Shown here: one piece after another, positions 13,961-25,149 of the stretch
Layout of the letters: each line of letters begins with the position of its first letter
Position numbering within the stretch: the first letter of the stretch is position 1
DNA from: Amaurobius ferox
Lineage: Eukaryota > Arthropoda > Arachnida > Araneae > Amaurobiidae
DNA: 64,000 bases
Reading direction: 5' to 3'
Assembly: GCA_951213105.1 (NCBI GenBank)
Contig: OX578155.1
Location: 35,750,484 to 35,814,483, forward strand
The notes under the pieces: generated by a model
Seen by the model: only the letters and a program-made list of their open reading frames with translations
Told to the model about the DNA's origin: nothing
Database searches by the model: none
Translations under genes and position numbers: made by a program

Positions 13961-14062
13961 TTATTTAAATAACCTTTTCTGTCATATCTCAAAAGTAAAT
14001 GGTTTTACAACAGAAGAAGTATGAAGATGAGTATTCAATTCAGTTTTTCGAATAAATCATTT

Positions 14063-15475
14063 CTAACATACCGGAGACGATTGTTTTTTAATAGAATGAG
14101 TATGCAGATGATTATTAAAATGAACTTTTCGAAGAAATCCTTTCTGACATACCTCACAAGTAAATGGTTTTTCACCAGTATGAGTACACAGATGCCTATT
14201 CAAGTCACCTTTTTGAAGAAATCCTTTCTGACATACCTCACAAGTAAATGGTTTTTCACCAGTATGAGTACACAGATGCCTATTCAAGTCACTTTTTTGA
14301 ATATATCCTTTCTGACATACCTCACAAGTAAATGGTTTTTCACCAGTATGAGTACACAGATGCCTATTCAAGTCATCTTTTCGAAGAAATCCTTTCTGAC
14401 ATACTTCACAAGTAAATGGTTTTTCACCAGTATGAGTACACAGATGCCTATTCAACTCACTTTTTTGAATAAATCCTTTTTGACATACCTCACAAGTAAA
14501 TGGTTTTACATCAGAATGAGTATAAAGATGAATATTCAAATGGTTTTTTTGAGTAAATCTTTTCTGACATACCTCACAAGTAAATGGTTTTTCACCAGTA
14601 TGAGTCAAGTAATGAACATTTAAACTAGACTTTGTAGTAAATCCTTTTTGACATACCTCACAAATAAACGGTTTTTCACCAGTATGAGAACGCAGATGCA
14701 TATTCAACTCCCTTTTTCGAATAAATCCTTTCTGACATACCTCACAAGTAAATGGTTTTACATCAGAATGAGTATGAAGATGAATATTCAAATCAGTTTT
14801 TCGCGTAAATCCTTTCTGACATGCCTCACAAGTAAATTGGTATACTGGTTTTTCACCAGTATGAGAACGCAGATGCATATTCAACTCCCTTTTTCGAATA
14901 AATCCTTTCTGACATACCTCACAAGTAAATGGTTTTACATCAGAATGAGTATGAAGATGAATATTCAAATCAGTTTTTCGCGTAAATCCTTTCTGACATG
15001 CCTCACAAGTAAATTGGTATACTGGTTTTTCACCAGTATGAGAACACAGATGTATATTCAACTCACTTTTTCGAATAAATCCTTTTTGACATACCTCACA
15101 GGAAAATGGTTTTAGATCAGAATGAGTATGAAGATGAATATTCAAGTCCCTTTTTTGAATAAATCGTTTCTGACATACCTCACAAGTAAATGCTTTTCCA
15201 TGAGTATTGAAATGAATATTTAAATGACACTTTCGAGTAAATCCTTTCTGGCATATCTCACAAGTAAATGTTTTTTTATTAGTATGGGAGCGCAGATGAG
15301 TGATTAAATTAATTTTGTGATTAAATGTTTTCTGACATATCTCGCAGGTAAATGGTTTCTCATCAGTATGAGTACGAAGCCGAGTATTCAATATATATAT
15401 TTGTGTACATTCTTTCTGACCCATTTTACAAGTAATTGGTCTTCCCCTAGTATGATTACGGAGATGATTATTCAA
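14063..15475 (-). CDS. C2H2 zinc-finger protein, 15 tandem fingers (gene A)
   Basis: The product is a 470-residue protein made almost wholly of Kruppel-type C2H2 fingers of 28 residues (F-x-C-x2-C-x12-H-x3-H) joined mainly by HTGEKP linkers. After a defective first unit (residues about 16-40, second Cys lost) there are 15 intact fingers. By family knowledge it would bind DNA in the nucleus; the target is unknown, and no KRAB, ZAD or BTB domain is present. Fingers 5-6 are repeated exactly as fingers 7-8. Some linkers are unusual: HSDVKP, and HTGEKPVYQ with three extra residues. The annotated Met lies inside the array. Decayed fingers lie upstream to an ATG at 15,627 that matches the start of gene B, so this frame is probably the surviving part of a longer gene. 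Downstream the array also decays. Expression is not shown by sequence alone. Confidence 0.82.
   Translation of the reverse strand: MNNHLRNHTRGRPITCKMGQKECTQIYILNTRLRTHTDEKPFTCEICQKTFNHKINLITHLRSHTNKKTFTCEICQKGFTRKCHLNIHFNTHGKAFTCEVCQKRFIQKRDLNIHLHTHSDLKPFSCEVCQKGFIRKSELNIHLCSHTGEKPVYQFTCEACQKGFTRKTDLNIHLHTHSDVKPFTCEVCQKGFIRKRELNMHLRSHTGEKPVYQFTCEACQKGFTRKTDLNIHLHTHSDVKPFTCEVCQKGFIRKRELNMHLRSHTGEKPFICEVCQKGFTTKSSLNVHYLTHTGEKPFTCEVCQKRFTQKNHLNIHLYTHSDVKPFTCEVCQKGFIQKSELNRHLCTHTGEKPFTCEVCQKGFLRKDDLNRHLCTHTGEKPFTCEVCQKGYIQKSDLNRHLCTHTGEKPFTCEVCQKGFLQKGDLNRHLCTHTGEKPFTCEVCQKGFLRKVHFNNHLHTHSIKKQSSPVC
14686..15039 (-). repeat. Exact 177-bp tandem duplication inside gene A
   Basis: The segment 14,686-14,862 is repeated without a visible difference at 14,863-15,039. 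It encodes 59 residues: two fingers plus the extended PVYQ linker. Because the length is a multiple of three, the frame is kept and two fingers were added. Confidence 0.9.
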
Positions 15476-15627
15476 TACGCATTTACGAATAAATCCTTTC
15501 TATCATACCTAACAAGGAAATGTTTTTTCACCAGCATGAGTACAGAGATCAATCAAACGATTCTTTCAAATAAATCTTTTCTGACACATGTCCCAAATAA
15601 ATCTTTTTCCTCAATTTGAGTATTCAT
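15476..15627 (-). pseudogene. Decayed 5' fingers of gene A
   Basis: On the minus strand, ATG at 15,627 opens a sequence matching the start of gene B (MNTQIEEK here, MNAQIDKN there). A one-base shift then moves it out of frame, and the finger frame that follows (MCQKRFI, then KNRLIDLCTHAGEKTFPC) is broken by TGA, TAG, TGA and TAG codons. Gene A has therefore lost its original start region. Confidence 0.8.
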
Positions 15628-15719
15628 ATTAGTTTTATAATTAAATTATTTCTATCACAGGTTACAAATTTACAGTACGAGAATGTATCTATTCATCATT
15701 ATTCACTTATTGGAGAAAA

Positions 15720-16110
15720 GCAGTTATTTTCACAAGCATTTTGCTGTATATAATTTTTTTCCCGTAAATGAAGTATTTTTATCATTGATCAAGTAGTAAT
15801 ATTAATAATATACTTTATTTAATTCTTTAGTTCAAAATCATACCAAAAAGCAAATAAATATGTGTGGTGGTGGTCGTCCGCTTTGGGCTCCTGTATAACC
15901 ACAGACTACTACCTGTATAACCACAGAATATAGTATTCTGTGCATATAACAACGTTCGCAAGAACGGTTTTGCGCTCCGCAACTAAATACGCAACATGCC
16001 CCCCTGGCGCATGTTCCGAAAACGTACGCGCTACACCAAGGCTATCTAAAACAAGGCTCGGACATCTAGGAAGCATGGGATACGTGACGTCAGCCGCGGA
16101 GGGATATGCA
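15720..16110 (-). promoter_or_regulatory. CpG-rich promoter-like region and leader of gene A
   Basis: In the otherwise AT-rich surroundings this stretch is rich in CpG and contains a perfect CRE (TGACGTCA, 16,085-16,092), GCGCGTACGTTTTCGG-type text near 16,010-16,030 (inverted) and a palindrome CACAGAATA-tag-TATTCTGTG at 15,922-15,942. It lies just upstream of the original start of gene A. The part 15,720-15,850 and the CpG-rich part recur inverted at 18,780-19,180. Promoter function is an inference from composition, motifs and position. Confidence 0.55.
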
Positions 16111-16179
16111 ATCACTGCGAGTGTACGAAAGTGTATTGAAATTACAGGAGTGACTTTCAAAAATTCATACTTTTAAACA

Positions 16180-18740
16180 AAAAAAATAATTTAAATAAGT
16201 GCCCACTTGGATTATAGTGTCTATTGCAAACAGGACTTAATAAATGGTGAGTTATTTTTTATTTTGTCTTATTTCATGCATGCAATTTTAACATTTTTGT
16301 AACACATAGCACGTGTAGCGCCTAATGTTGCTATATCTGTACGAATAGTCTTATATCTTGAGAAAAGTACTCTTAATTCATGTTTAATATTGCCTGAATG
16401 ACTTGTTATTCATCACTGAACCTTGCATTTTAAGCATAATTTTATTATAGACTTTTGTGAAATAAATATTTGTTTTTTTTGTTGAGATCGTTAATTGTAC
16501 ATTTTTTAGACTTTAGAAAGATAAAATTTGTTACAAATTACTCCTTACATCATGATATGTTATTTTAAAATAATCTAAAGTATCAATGAATCAAATTGCA
16601 GCCTTGCTAAATCATAGAATTATCGAAATAGCCATAATAAATCATAGAATTATCGAAATAGCCTTGATAAATCATAGAACATAGAAACTGTATTACAAAT
16701 TAAGTATACGCAATATGCCTTTGTATAATTGTTTAAGAAATAAAGCATGGGGGAAGGGGAGGTATCTGCGATCATTGCATAATGCATTCACACTTAAATT
16801 TTCATATTGATGTTTGTATTTATTGTTGAATTGTCAGGCTTTTGTTAAAAATAATTACTTTTGTGCTGTGTTTATTAGTTATGACATAATATTAATGGAA
16901 TTTGACTGAATTGTTAGATGGGTTGAAATAATGCATGTCAAATATATTGGTGTGTGTGTGGGGGGGGGAATCTCAGAGTATGTGTAAATAAAGTTTATTG
17001 AAGCTTATTTAGATGTTTTGATTTTACTTGTGGAGGGGGGGGGGGATCTCAGAGTATGTGTAACTAAAGTTTATTGAAGCTTATTTAGATGTTTTGATGT
17101 TACCTGCGGGGGGGGGGGCGAATCCCAGATATGCTCGTCCAAAGGAAAATGCAGTGAAACTCGATATGTTTGTAAAACTTGAGTATCATAATAATGTTTA
17201 TTATCATATTAATGTCATTAATAATGTTTATATTTTATCAAAAGTTATTGATTGATGTTTTTGATTACATTACAATCAAAGTATTTAATGTGTCATTTAG
17301 ATTTAACTGATTAAATAGTTTTTGTATCTAATGAAAATATCCTGATCCGTAGAGTAAAATTGTATTTCAGAACTCAATTGGGGGGGGGGGGGGAATGCAA
17401 ATGTCAAATATTTTTGGATTTAATATAAATGCTTTTACTGTAAAATCAGTAGTATTTATTTATAATCCATACTTTATGTACATCATTTAATATATATCAG
17501 GTTGGTATTCAGTAGATATAAATGGGGGGGGGGGGAACTTTTGTTTGAATGTGACATATGATATGCAGGTACTTTTCAGACAAAATATAGATCTAGCTTT
17601 TGTGGCAGATACATTTTATTTTTATGTAACTTTGTTAACTCCAACTACTTGGATTTATAAATTTGTTGTAATAAAGTTTTTATATGCTCATAAAAAGCTC
17701 TTCTTTTTTGTATTTTATTTACTTGCTTCAAGAAAAACTTAATAACTTCACATTTCAACAATAATAATAAATAATTTCACATTTCAATACAATATTAATG
17801 GTGTGTACTAGTTAAAACATATACACATACATGGTACTCAGATACTCAGAAAATTTGAGTTAATTTTGAATATACTTTTTTCTGACAAAATACAAATTTA
17901 GCTATTTATTACTACATATACAGTGTGATACATTTTAATATAAATTTGATGTCACTTAATTAGGCTTGTGAGATAAAACGTTTTTACAACTCATAAAAGC
18001 CCTGTTTTTGTATTTTACTTCCTTATTTGAAGAAATGCTGTTACATTTTTTGATGAATTTAATAATTTAAATAGTTTCATTGCATGTAGAAAATTATGCA
18101 CAAATTTGCTTGAATTTTAAATGACGAATTTTCAGATTTTTTAAACAGGCATGTTTCTTCGCATTTTTTATGAATTCTAGATTTACAGTATAAAATGTTG
18201 TTCAAGTTAAATAGGTAGGTATCAAGAGTTTTTTAAATATAGTATTAGTGCAAAAGTAATAATGTTGCAAAAGTTACTTTTACAAAATAGAAAAGTTAAA
18301 TTTAGAAATTTATATTCATAACTATTTCACTGCGTTTTATGTTGCTTATATTTTAAAACTAAATGCTAAATCTGGAGATATATATGTATGTTAGCTAATA
18401 TAATATGTATTTTAAAGTCATAGGTAAGTGTCAGCAGTTTCTCCCATTATAGTGAATAATATGTAATTACTATTTTCCTAATTTATAGTTATAAAATATT
18501 ATTTGAATTTCTAAGGTTTATAAGTTTTGTTTTTTGATATATTTCAAATATTATATAAATATCAATATAGGTGTTTATTATATTAATATAATTTTAACAT
18601 AAATGTTTACAGAAGAGAGTGAAAAAATATTTGTTCTCAATGTAGATAATTTTTTATTTTAGAATCACAGTTTGAAGTTTATTCTAATTTACTTGTTAGT
18701 TTAGAGATATATATTTTCATATTAGTCTTATTTATTACTG
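16180..18740. other. AT-rich non-coding spacer with long G runs
   Basis: No gene is recognised. The main structure is at 16,945-17,130, where a unit of about 78 bp with TCTCAGAGTATGTGTAA and TTTATTGAAGCTTATTTAGA is repeated, each unit preceded by a run of 9 to 14 G. More long G runs occur at about 17,381 and 17,524. Short duplicated words (AATCATAGAATTATCGAAAT) lie near 16,610-16,660. Confidence 0.6.
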
Positions 18741-18779
18741 TAGAAATTCATCTGTGTCAGATCCCGTACGTGTTACGCA

Positions 18780-19180
18780 CGGGAGATACGTTCCTCCGTT
18801 GCTGCGGTTGAGTTGTCAATGTCCGAGCCTCTTATTCTAGGTGGCCTTGGCTATACCCCCTGCTGTGAGGCCGGTTCTTCGCTATTGGTTAAGTTAAATG
18901 ACGTCATGGGCGGAGCCTAGTATACACTTTGAAGTTTGACAGTTTAAGACAAAATCTGTGGTCTTCGAGATTATACGTGTTTACATTTTCCTTACATACA
19001 TTTCATCATGTATTTTACTTCATACACACATATTTATTTGCTTTTGATATGATTTTAAACTAAAGAATTAAATAAAATATATTATTATTATTACGACTTG
19101 ATCAATGATAAAAATGCTTCATTTACGGGAAAAAAATTATATACAGCATACAGTTTAAAATGCTTGTGTTATATGTATTA
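18780..19180 (+). promoter_or_regulatory. Orphan inverted copy of the gene A promoter and leader
   Basis: Read on the plus strand it matches the minus-strand upstream region of gene A: first ATGTCCGAGCC and CCTTGGCTATAC in the CpG-rich part, then a long close match from CACACATATTTATTTGCTTT through CTTGATCAATGATAAAAATG to TTATATACAGC. It also has CCAAT (inverted, 18,884-18,888), CRE (18,899-18,906) and a GC box (18,908-18,913). No zinc-finger frame follows, so the promoter copy is orphaned. It faces away from gene A across a spacer of about 2.7 kb. Confidence 0.6.
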
Positions 19181-19896
19181 TGTTTATTAAAGGCACCTTA
19201 TGCCCATTTTATATTGTATTCCGTACGTGTATCGCAACTTTTTAATCCTATTTTCATTGATGACTTATAGCACTTGAGGCAATTTGTTTTATTTTATTAA
19301 TGTTTTAACTACAAAAAAGCAAGTTACTTATCCAAAACAAAATATATAACTGTTTAAATATGGGTTACTATAACCTTTTTTGAAGTCGGTTTCAAATATT
19401 TATGCAAGTTTGTAAACAAAACTATGTGTTTGATTTAAAAGAAAAAGCCATACAATGGAATATTTTGGACAAAAAATGTGGAAATTTTTCTAAAAAATTA
19501 ATCTAAAATTAATAAACATGCAGGCTTACAATGTAATCCTGGGTAAAATATTTAGTGTAGAGGGTGGGTAATCCATCCCACTCTATATACCCAGTGATGT
19601 GCTAATAATTTTCTATGCTAAAAATTTTTAATAACTGATATGCTTCGAAAATTATATATATCAATTGTTTGCTGTTCCCATTAAATTCTAAACAAATAGA
19701 TATGCATATTGGTTTCTTTACCATTTGAATTGGTGTGTGTAATGCCACCGTCACTAACCGAAAGAAAACAAAGTGGCAAAACCAAAAGAATGACATACCT
19801 ATATTTTTATAGAACTGCGTCAATGGATTTACAATTAAAGTACTTCAATACACCTTCTTCTGGATTTTGAGGAAGTTTTTACACACATTAACAATT

Positions 19897-19956
19897 TTTG
19901 GCCGTCCAAATGGTTGCTCAAGTCCTTGTTGACGAGCCGGACGGTCTGGGTCTTCA
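19897..19956 (+). mobile_element. 60-bp hairpin retroposon, GTCC type
   Basis: The insert consists of an outer stem GGCCGTCC/GGACGGTC, an inner stem CTC-aa-GTC/GAC-GAG and a 3' end TGGGTCTTCA. It is flanked by an exact 14-bp target duplication ACACATTAACAATT (19,883-19,896 and 19,957-19,970). There is no tRNA head, no open frame and no terminal inverted repeat beyond the hairpin. The flanks show that this small unit moved on its own. It is the simplest complete copy in the window. Confidence 0.85.
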
Positions 19957-22279
19957 ACACATTAACAATTACAATATGATTTGTGTCTTGATTTAGTGTA
20001 ATTAAAAAAAAAATAGATTTTTTCCTGTAGTTGGGAGGAGGGGGGAGGTATCTTTAACCAGGTAAGTCCATCAGTCACAACCAATGCATACTTTTAAATA
20101 TATAAGTTAATCTCTTGGCATTCTCTATTAAACTTTTATTTACTTCAAACATTTTCAATGTAACAACTGATACTTGAACATTGAAAATTTTGACAATCAG
20201 TATGTACATACTGACTCTAGTTCTCCTTTAATGCTCGCTCCTTGTTTCTATGTGAATAAAAGATACCAATAGATCAAAATAAATAAACTACTGCTTTTTA
20301 GAATATAAATTTGTAATACTTTCTTGAAGAATCTGATTTGTCACCTAATTTTTTTATGCCTGGTTTCTTTACAGAAGTATTAAAAAGTTATATACCAATA
20401 GAATAGATGCTATGGATTTGAATTGATATCACTAGAAATAAACAAGTTAGTTGAGATTTGCACTCTTAACTTAGTGTGTTACCTGAAAAATTTGACTTTT
20501 AGAGGAATAGCTTTTTTTTTACATTAATTCAAATTTCATGTTAACTACTTTATATGTAACAAATAAATAGGTATATAATAGAATATATAATAGGCACTGA
20601 TAGTGCCTAGCCTACAATTCGTGCTAACTGATATTTCTTAGACAGCAAAACCCTCATATAATTCCATATTTTAATATCAGAACATTCTAAATTGATATTT
20701 TGTCTCTATGATAACCATCTACGTAATATATGTACACGTAACAGGTGAATAGAAACAAATATGAGTAAATAGATACAGCTTTCCGAGTTAGTACATTCAA
20801 GTTAGTTTTAAATGCCTGAAATATAGCTAAAATACTTGTTCATCAAAGACGTACGTCATGTGAAATATATTAGCTGCAGCCCCAATTTCAACTTCGAAAT
20901 ACATCTGCTATTTACCTTGCTCATATGTGTTTCTCCAGTCATAATACTTTTTATGAAAATAGCTTGATAAAACTGTTTTGCTCTTATAGTTTTGCAACAT
21001 TCTAATATATCAATTTGTGAATAGGATATAATAGAGAAGACACACCTATTGCAGATACTAGCATCCATGGACTAGTTTGTCACTTACTATATGCTCGTCA
21101 TCATGAAATAGTCAAAATTTGCAGTGGTAGCATGAAAATTAGCATGCACCACAATTTTTTAGAATTTCTATGGGAACTAACATTTTCAGTTCTTTCACGT
21201 GGACGGCTCAAAATTCATATACAATTTAGCTCAGGCCACATGAAGCTGCAAAGGCAAAGTTTATAAACACAAAGCCCATCTATAAGAGGCATTCTAAAAA
21301 ATATGGGTGATATTCCTATTACAGATACCAGAATGAGCATTCTTTGACTGGTTTCATGCTTATCATGCATTCGTCAATATAGAATATCTGATATCTATAA
21401 TGGTAACAAGAAACTTAATGTAGATCCAGGTATGGGTCATTGTGGCAATTACCCCCCCCCCCTTTTTTTTTCAGATATATGTGTCATATTTCTTGTGATT
21501 CTATAGATTCAATTATAAAAGTTTATTGCAATGTCATAAATCCCAAAATGGCATAAAATTCATTTTATCAGGCTAGTTTGCTTCATTTTATGATTAATCA
21601 AAAAAAATTATCAGTTTCGATAACTATTTACTGATATACTACAAAAACAAATGTTCAATAAAAGAAACGTGTCGAAGTAAATCCCTTTTTATTTCTGCCT
21701 GAATCTGCCCTTGTAATGTACTAACCGTAAACTTTGCAACTACCTTTTAAATTTGGTTAACTGTACTCATGATTCATTGAATGATGATCAATTTACAAGG
21801 ACCTAATTAACCTACAGCTTTCTATAAGAAATTCGGATTGGCTAGACATGGATTAACATAAACACTATGTAATAAAAATTATAATGTTTTAAATTTGATT
21901 AAGTAGGTATTAGTCAATCAGGTTCAGTTGATTAAATATTTATAATTTTTCAAGATATTGTTCACCAAATGAACTAAAATATGTTTTTAGGTAATGCATA
22001 TGGTTATCTTATTTGTACTGATTTTTTCCCATCAGTAGTACAGATAATAGAATTTTGATGCGTAAAAGTAAATTCCTGCCTTAGAGTAAAGGTAAAAATA
22101 AATTTCAAAAGTAAATAAAAACATCCCATTTAATAAACTAATATCTATATATTGCAATTGTAACTGTAGACGAAGAAATTGAAAAGCAGATTTAGTTTTA
22201 GCTAGAATCATTGTATTATTAGAAAGAAATTGTATATATAGCTTGATTCAGTACTATCTTATTATAGTGGTTCCCATAA

Positions 22280-22445
22280 ATCTGATTGAGCCAAGGTCGC
22301 AGTTAAGATTTCGCCAAGGTTTTCATTAACGAAAAAGCAATATGACAATAATATAAATACGTGCTGTTTCTTTAGGACTGCAAACGTTTGGTGAGATTTT
22401 ACAACCTACCTTGGCGATAAATCTTGGACGCTTGGTGATTCATCC
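22280..22445. repeat. TTGGCGA/TCGCCAA repeat block
   Basis: Contains AAGATTTCGCCAAGGTTTTC, CCTTGGCGATAAATCTTGG and CGCTTGGTGATT. These are related to the blocks at 5,780-6,250 and 58,550-58,720. It is a decayed interspersed repeat. Confidence 0.45.
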
Positions 22446-24959
22446 TCGGGGGCTGTTATAATAAGGAAGTACCCTTGATTCTTTAAAATTATAGAAATAT
22501 GTTTAAGAAATATTTTTTGTCTCTACACACCAATAGCATTACCAAGTAGGGAAATCATATTTCCTAGAAACCCATTTAAGTTCAGAGAAATGATATTTAG
22601 CGAAATGGGAAGCAAACTGTTTGGTTACCAATTGAACTCCCCCTCCCCTCCTCTTTCTCAAAAAAAAGAATTGCCTGGGGATGCTATGCTACTGTTACAC
22701 ACATAATACTAACGTTAAAGGAAAATATTGTAATAGGATCAAATATTTGAACCATCAATGAATTTACATATTTTTGTTTTAAATATTCTTATTTTCGAAT
22801 TGAATGCTTTTGAGATAAGCATGTGTACTTTTGTAATCACTGATATCTCACAAATGATTCAAAAGTTAGTACTCAATTTTCTAATAATCAATTGAATTAT
22901 CATCAGTTAATGAAATATGGATAGTTAAATTTTAATTTCAATATTTGTATAAAATTCATAATTTGTTGTCAAATCAAAACAAATTTTAATTTTATTTACA
23001 TAAAAATGTTTCAAATATTTTGTTAAATCTTATATAGTCCAATTTCCCATTCTAATCAGTCAATATTAAATTTCAAATATTTGAAATACAGTACATACAT
23101 CATTTATATACGTTTCTACATAGCTCGTCAAACATTCCTATCCAGTGACATTAATTTCAATTGCATATTTTCACAGGTATACGCTTTACTTCACTGGTCC
23201 CTAGAGTAGTGTATAAATAGTGCTTTACTATAGTTAAAAATATGCATTTTCTGTTTAACAGTATAATCTGTTTGAACAACTTCAACTGCATAATAATAAT
23301 GTTGCTTGATATTACCTAATTTCAATTTATAACATGTTTATAAAGAAGGAGTTTATCCAACATATATTTTAAATCAACTTACTGAATGCTGTTTTTGAAA
23401 ATAATAGACAATAGTTACTAATTTAATTTTATATGAAGATGGATTTGATATCCTAGGATGCATGAATAGATGCAAATTGACTTACCTAGTTAATAATGAT
23501 GTTATCAGATTTATCCTGATGTAATGAGATATAATGAAACTGAAAATACATATACCAGATAAACGTTTGACTTGTTATCACTGCATCCAACCGATGCTAA
23601 AGTATTTCGTTAAGATTAGATAGTAATATATTATCTAAATCGAATTATAGTTGTTGAAGTAATAAAGATATTGAAATTAATATTTGTTTCAAATAAATAA
23701 TTTTGGGTTTAGAAATTAATAATATTTTGACTAAATGTTTCAAACTGAAATTATTCAAGAGATTGAAAAATAAAATTTCAGGTTTTATATTTCGGATGTG
23801 TTATACAGAATAACAAGTGTAAAGAGGATTTTAATTGAATTAACGTTAAGTTAAATTCAAAATGTTCTGAAAAATTTGAATGATGTATCAATACATGCCT
23901 TTTAAATTTGAATATCAAAATTTTGTATGTTCAAAATTCAAAGTGTAGGATAATACACATGTAATTGTTATTAAACATTTCCAAAGTTTAAATATTGGTT
24001 GTTAAATTTTAAACCTAATTTGAAATAAACATGTTTAAGAGTTAAAATGCGCGTCGAAATCAGGAGGTCATAAGAAACAACAACGAGTTAAAATGTAAAT
24101 AATTTTAACTCGAACACCAAATGAATTCTAAACGCACAATAAATGTATATTATGTTAGTGTGAACTGCGAAGAATGATAGCATTTGAAACCATAATCTTC
24201 CATAATAGCTTACTGGCTGTTAAAAATTTGGCAGCTCATTACTGGGTACAGATCAAACTTCAAAGTATTTCATAAACATTAGATAATGGCTATTAGTGTT
24301 TACTTTCTTCAGAATGTTACTTAATATCAATAAAATCTCAAAATCAACACCCATACAATTGAAATGAAACTTCATATATATGCTATTTAAATTACAACTT
24401 GGTATATACATATAGAATATATATTAATGTTATTAGTAATTTCATTAATTTGTATAACATCTTTACACTCATTACTATAACACACTATGATAAACAAATG
24501 AGCTATGAATCACATTAAAAAATATATTGTTGTCTTCTACACAAATTTAATTAGCTTAGAAGGAAATAAATCAAAGTTTCTCCTTTAATTTAACTGATAC
24601 AACAATAAAAACATCTGACCACTTAAGTTATTTAAACAGGCCAGGTGAAATATTGCAGTACAAGTTTTGATATATTCATATTTGGTCGGCGATCTTCTAT
24701 CTAACATTAGATACTATAAAAAATAAGTTAGAAAATCATTCAATCGGATTATTACAGATGTATAAGGTATAACGTCCCAGTGTCAGCATTTTACTCGCAA
24801 AAATTGTAATAAATATATCGTATACTACTTACCTAAATTTAAGACATTTTTGTTATTTTACGAACGTGTATATATATCCATATATTGTTACACAACGTTA
24901 TATCTTTGCACTATTTCTTTCTATCATAATTTTCTTCCCGATTTAATAACAAACATTTT

Positions 24960-25145
24960 TTTCCATGTATAATCTCGAACACAGAATACCATATTATATA
25001 TTAATCTGTGATCTGGAAGACAACTTCAAAGTGTATACTAGGCTCCGCCCATGACGTCATCAAACTTAGCCAATAGCGAAGAATCGACTTCACAGCAGAG
25101 GGTATAGCGCGTACGTTTTCGGAGCATGCATATGGCATTCTGTGT
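24960..25145 (+). promoter_or_regulatory. Orphan promoter-like segment with GC box, CRE and CCAAT
   Basis: A CpG-rich segment holds a GC box CCGCCC (25,045-25,050), CRE TGACGTCA (25,052-25,059) and CCAAT (25,070-25,074). The stretch from CTTCAAAGTGTATACTAGG through AGCGAAGAA is nearly identical to the inverse of 18,850-18,945. The following GCGCGTACGTTTTCGG matches the inverse of the gene A promoter at 16,000-16,030. A CACAGA...TCTGTG inverted pair occurs at 24,980-25,010. No gene follows it directly. Confidence 0.55.
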
Positions 25146-25149
25146 TCAA

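Larger units (their letters stand above)
8215..15700 (-). repeat. Left arm of large inverted duplication
   Basis: Read on the minus strand, this arm aligns in order with 44,330-49,221 on the plus strand. Matched landmarks are the leader of the zinc-finger gene (15,630-15,700 with 44,370-44,440), the finger array, the 3' flank with GGAAATTTTC and a C-rich tract (12,480-13,090 with 45,590-46,130), the TACTACATAACATAGTGGCAG segment (12,280 with 46,760) and 8,300-8,960 with 48,480-49,200. The Tigger element at 9,522-12,045 is present only here. Without it the arm is about 4.96 kb, against 4.89 kb for the other arm. Confidence 0.8.
19200..24950. other. Long AT-rich non-coding region
   Basis: No coding gene is recognised over about 5.7 kb. 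Embedded items are the hairpin retroposon at 19,897, a C-run followed by a T-run near 21,451-21,471, and TTGGCGA/TCGCCAA-type words at 22,280-22,445. The few open frames of 60-75 codons lack domains and are AT-driven. Confidence 0.6.

Noticed and set aside
14021..15619. Long plus-strand open frames of 100-200 codons with repeating SFLTYLTSKW text
   Set aside because: They lie exactly opposite the finger array of gene A and repeat with its 84-bp period. They are antisense shadows of finger codons. The same holds for minus-strand frames over gene B at 44,410-45,672.
19897..19956. Hairpin as a pre-microRNA or hammerhead-like ribozyme
   Set aside because: The inner stem is short and interrupted, there is no hammerhead core (CTGATGA and GAAA), and the target-site duplications show that it is an inserted element.
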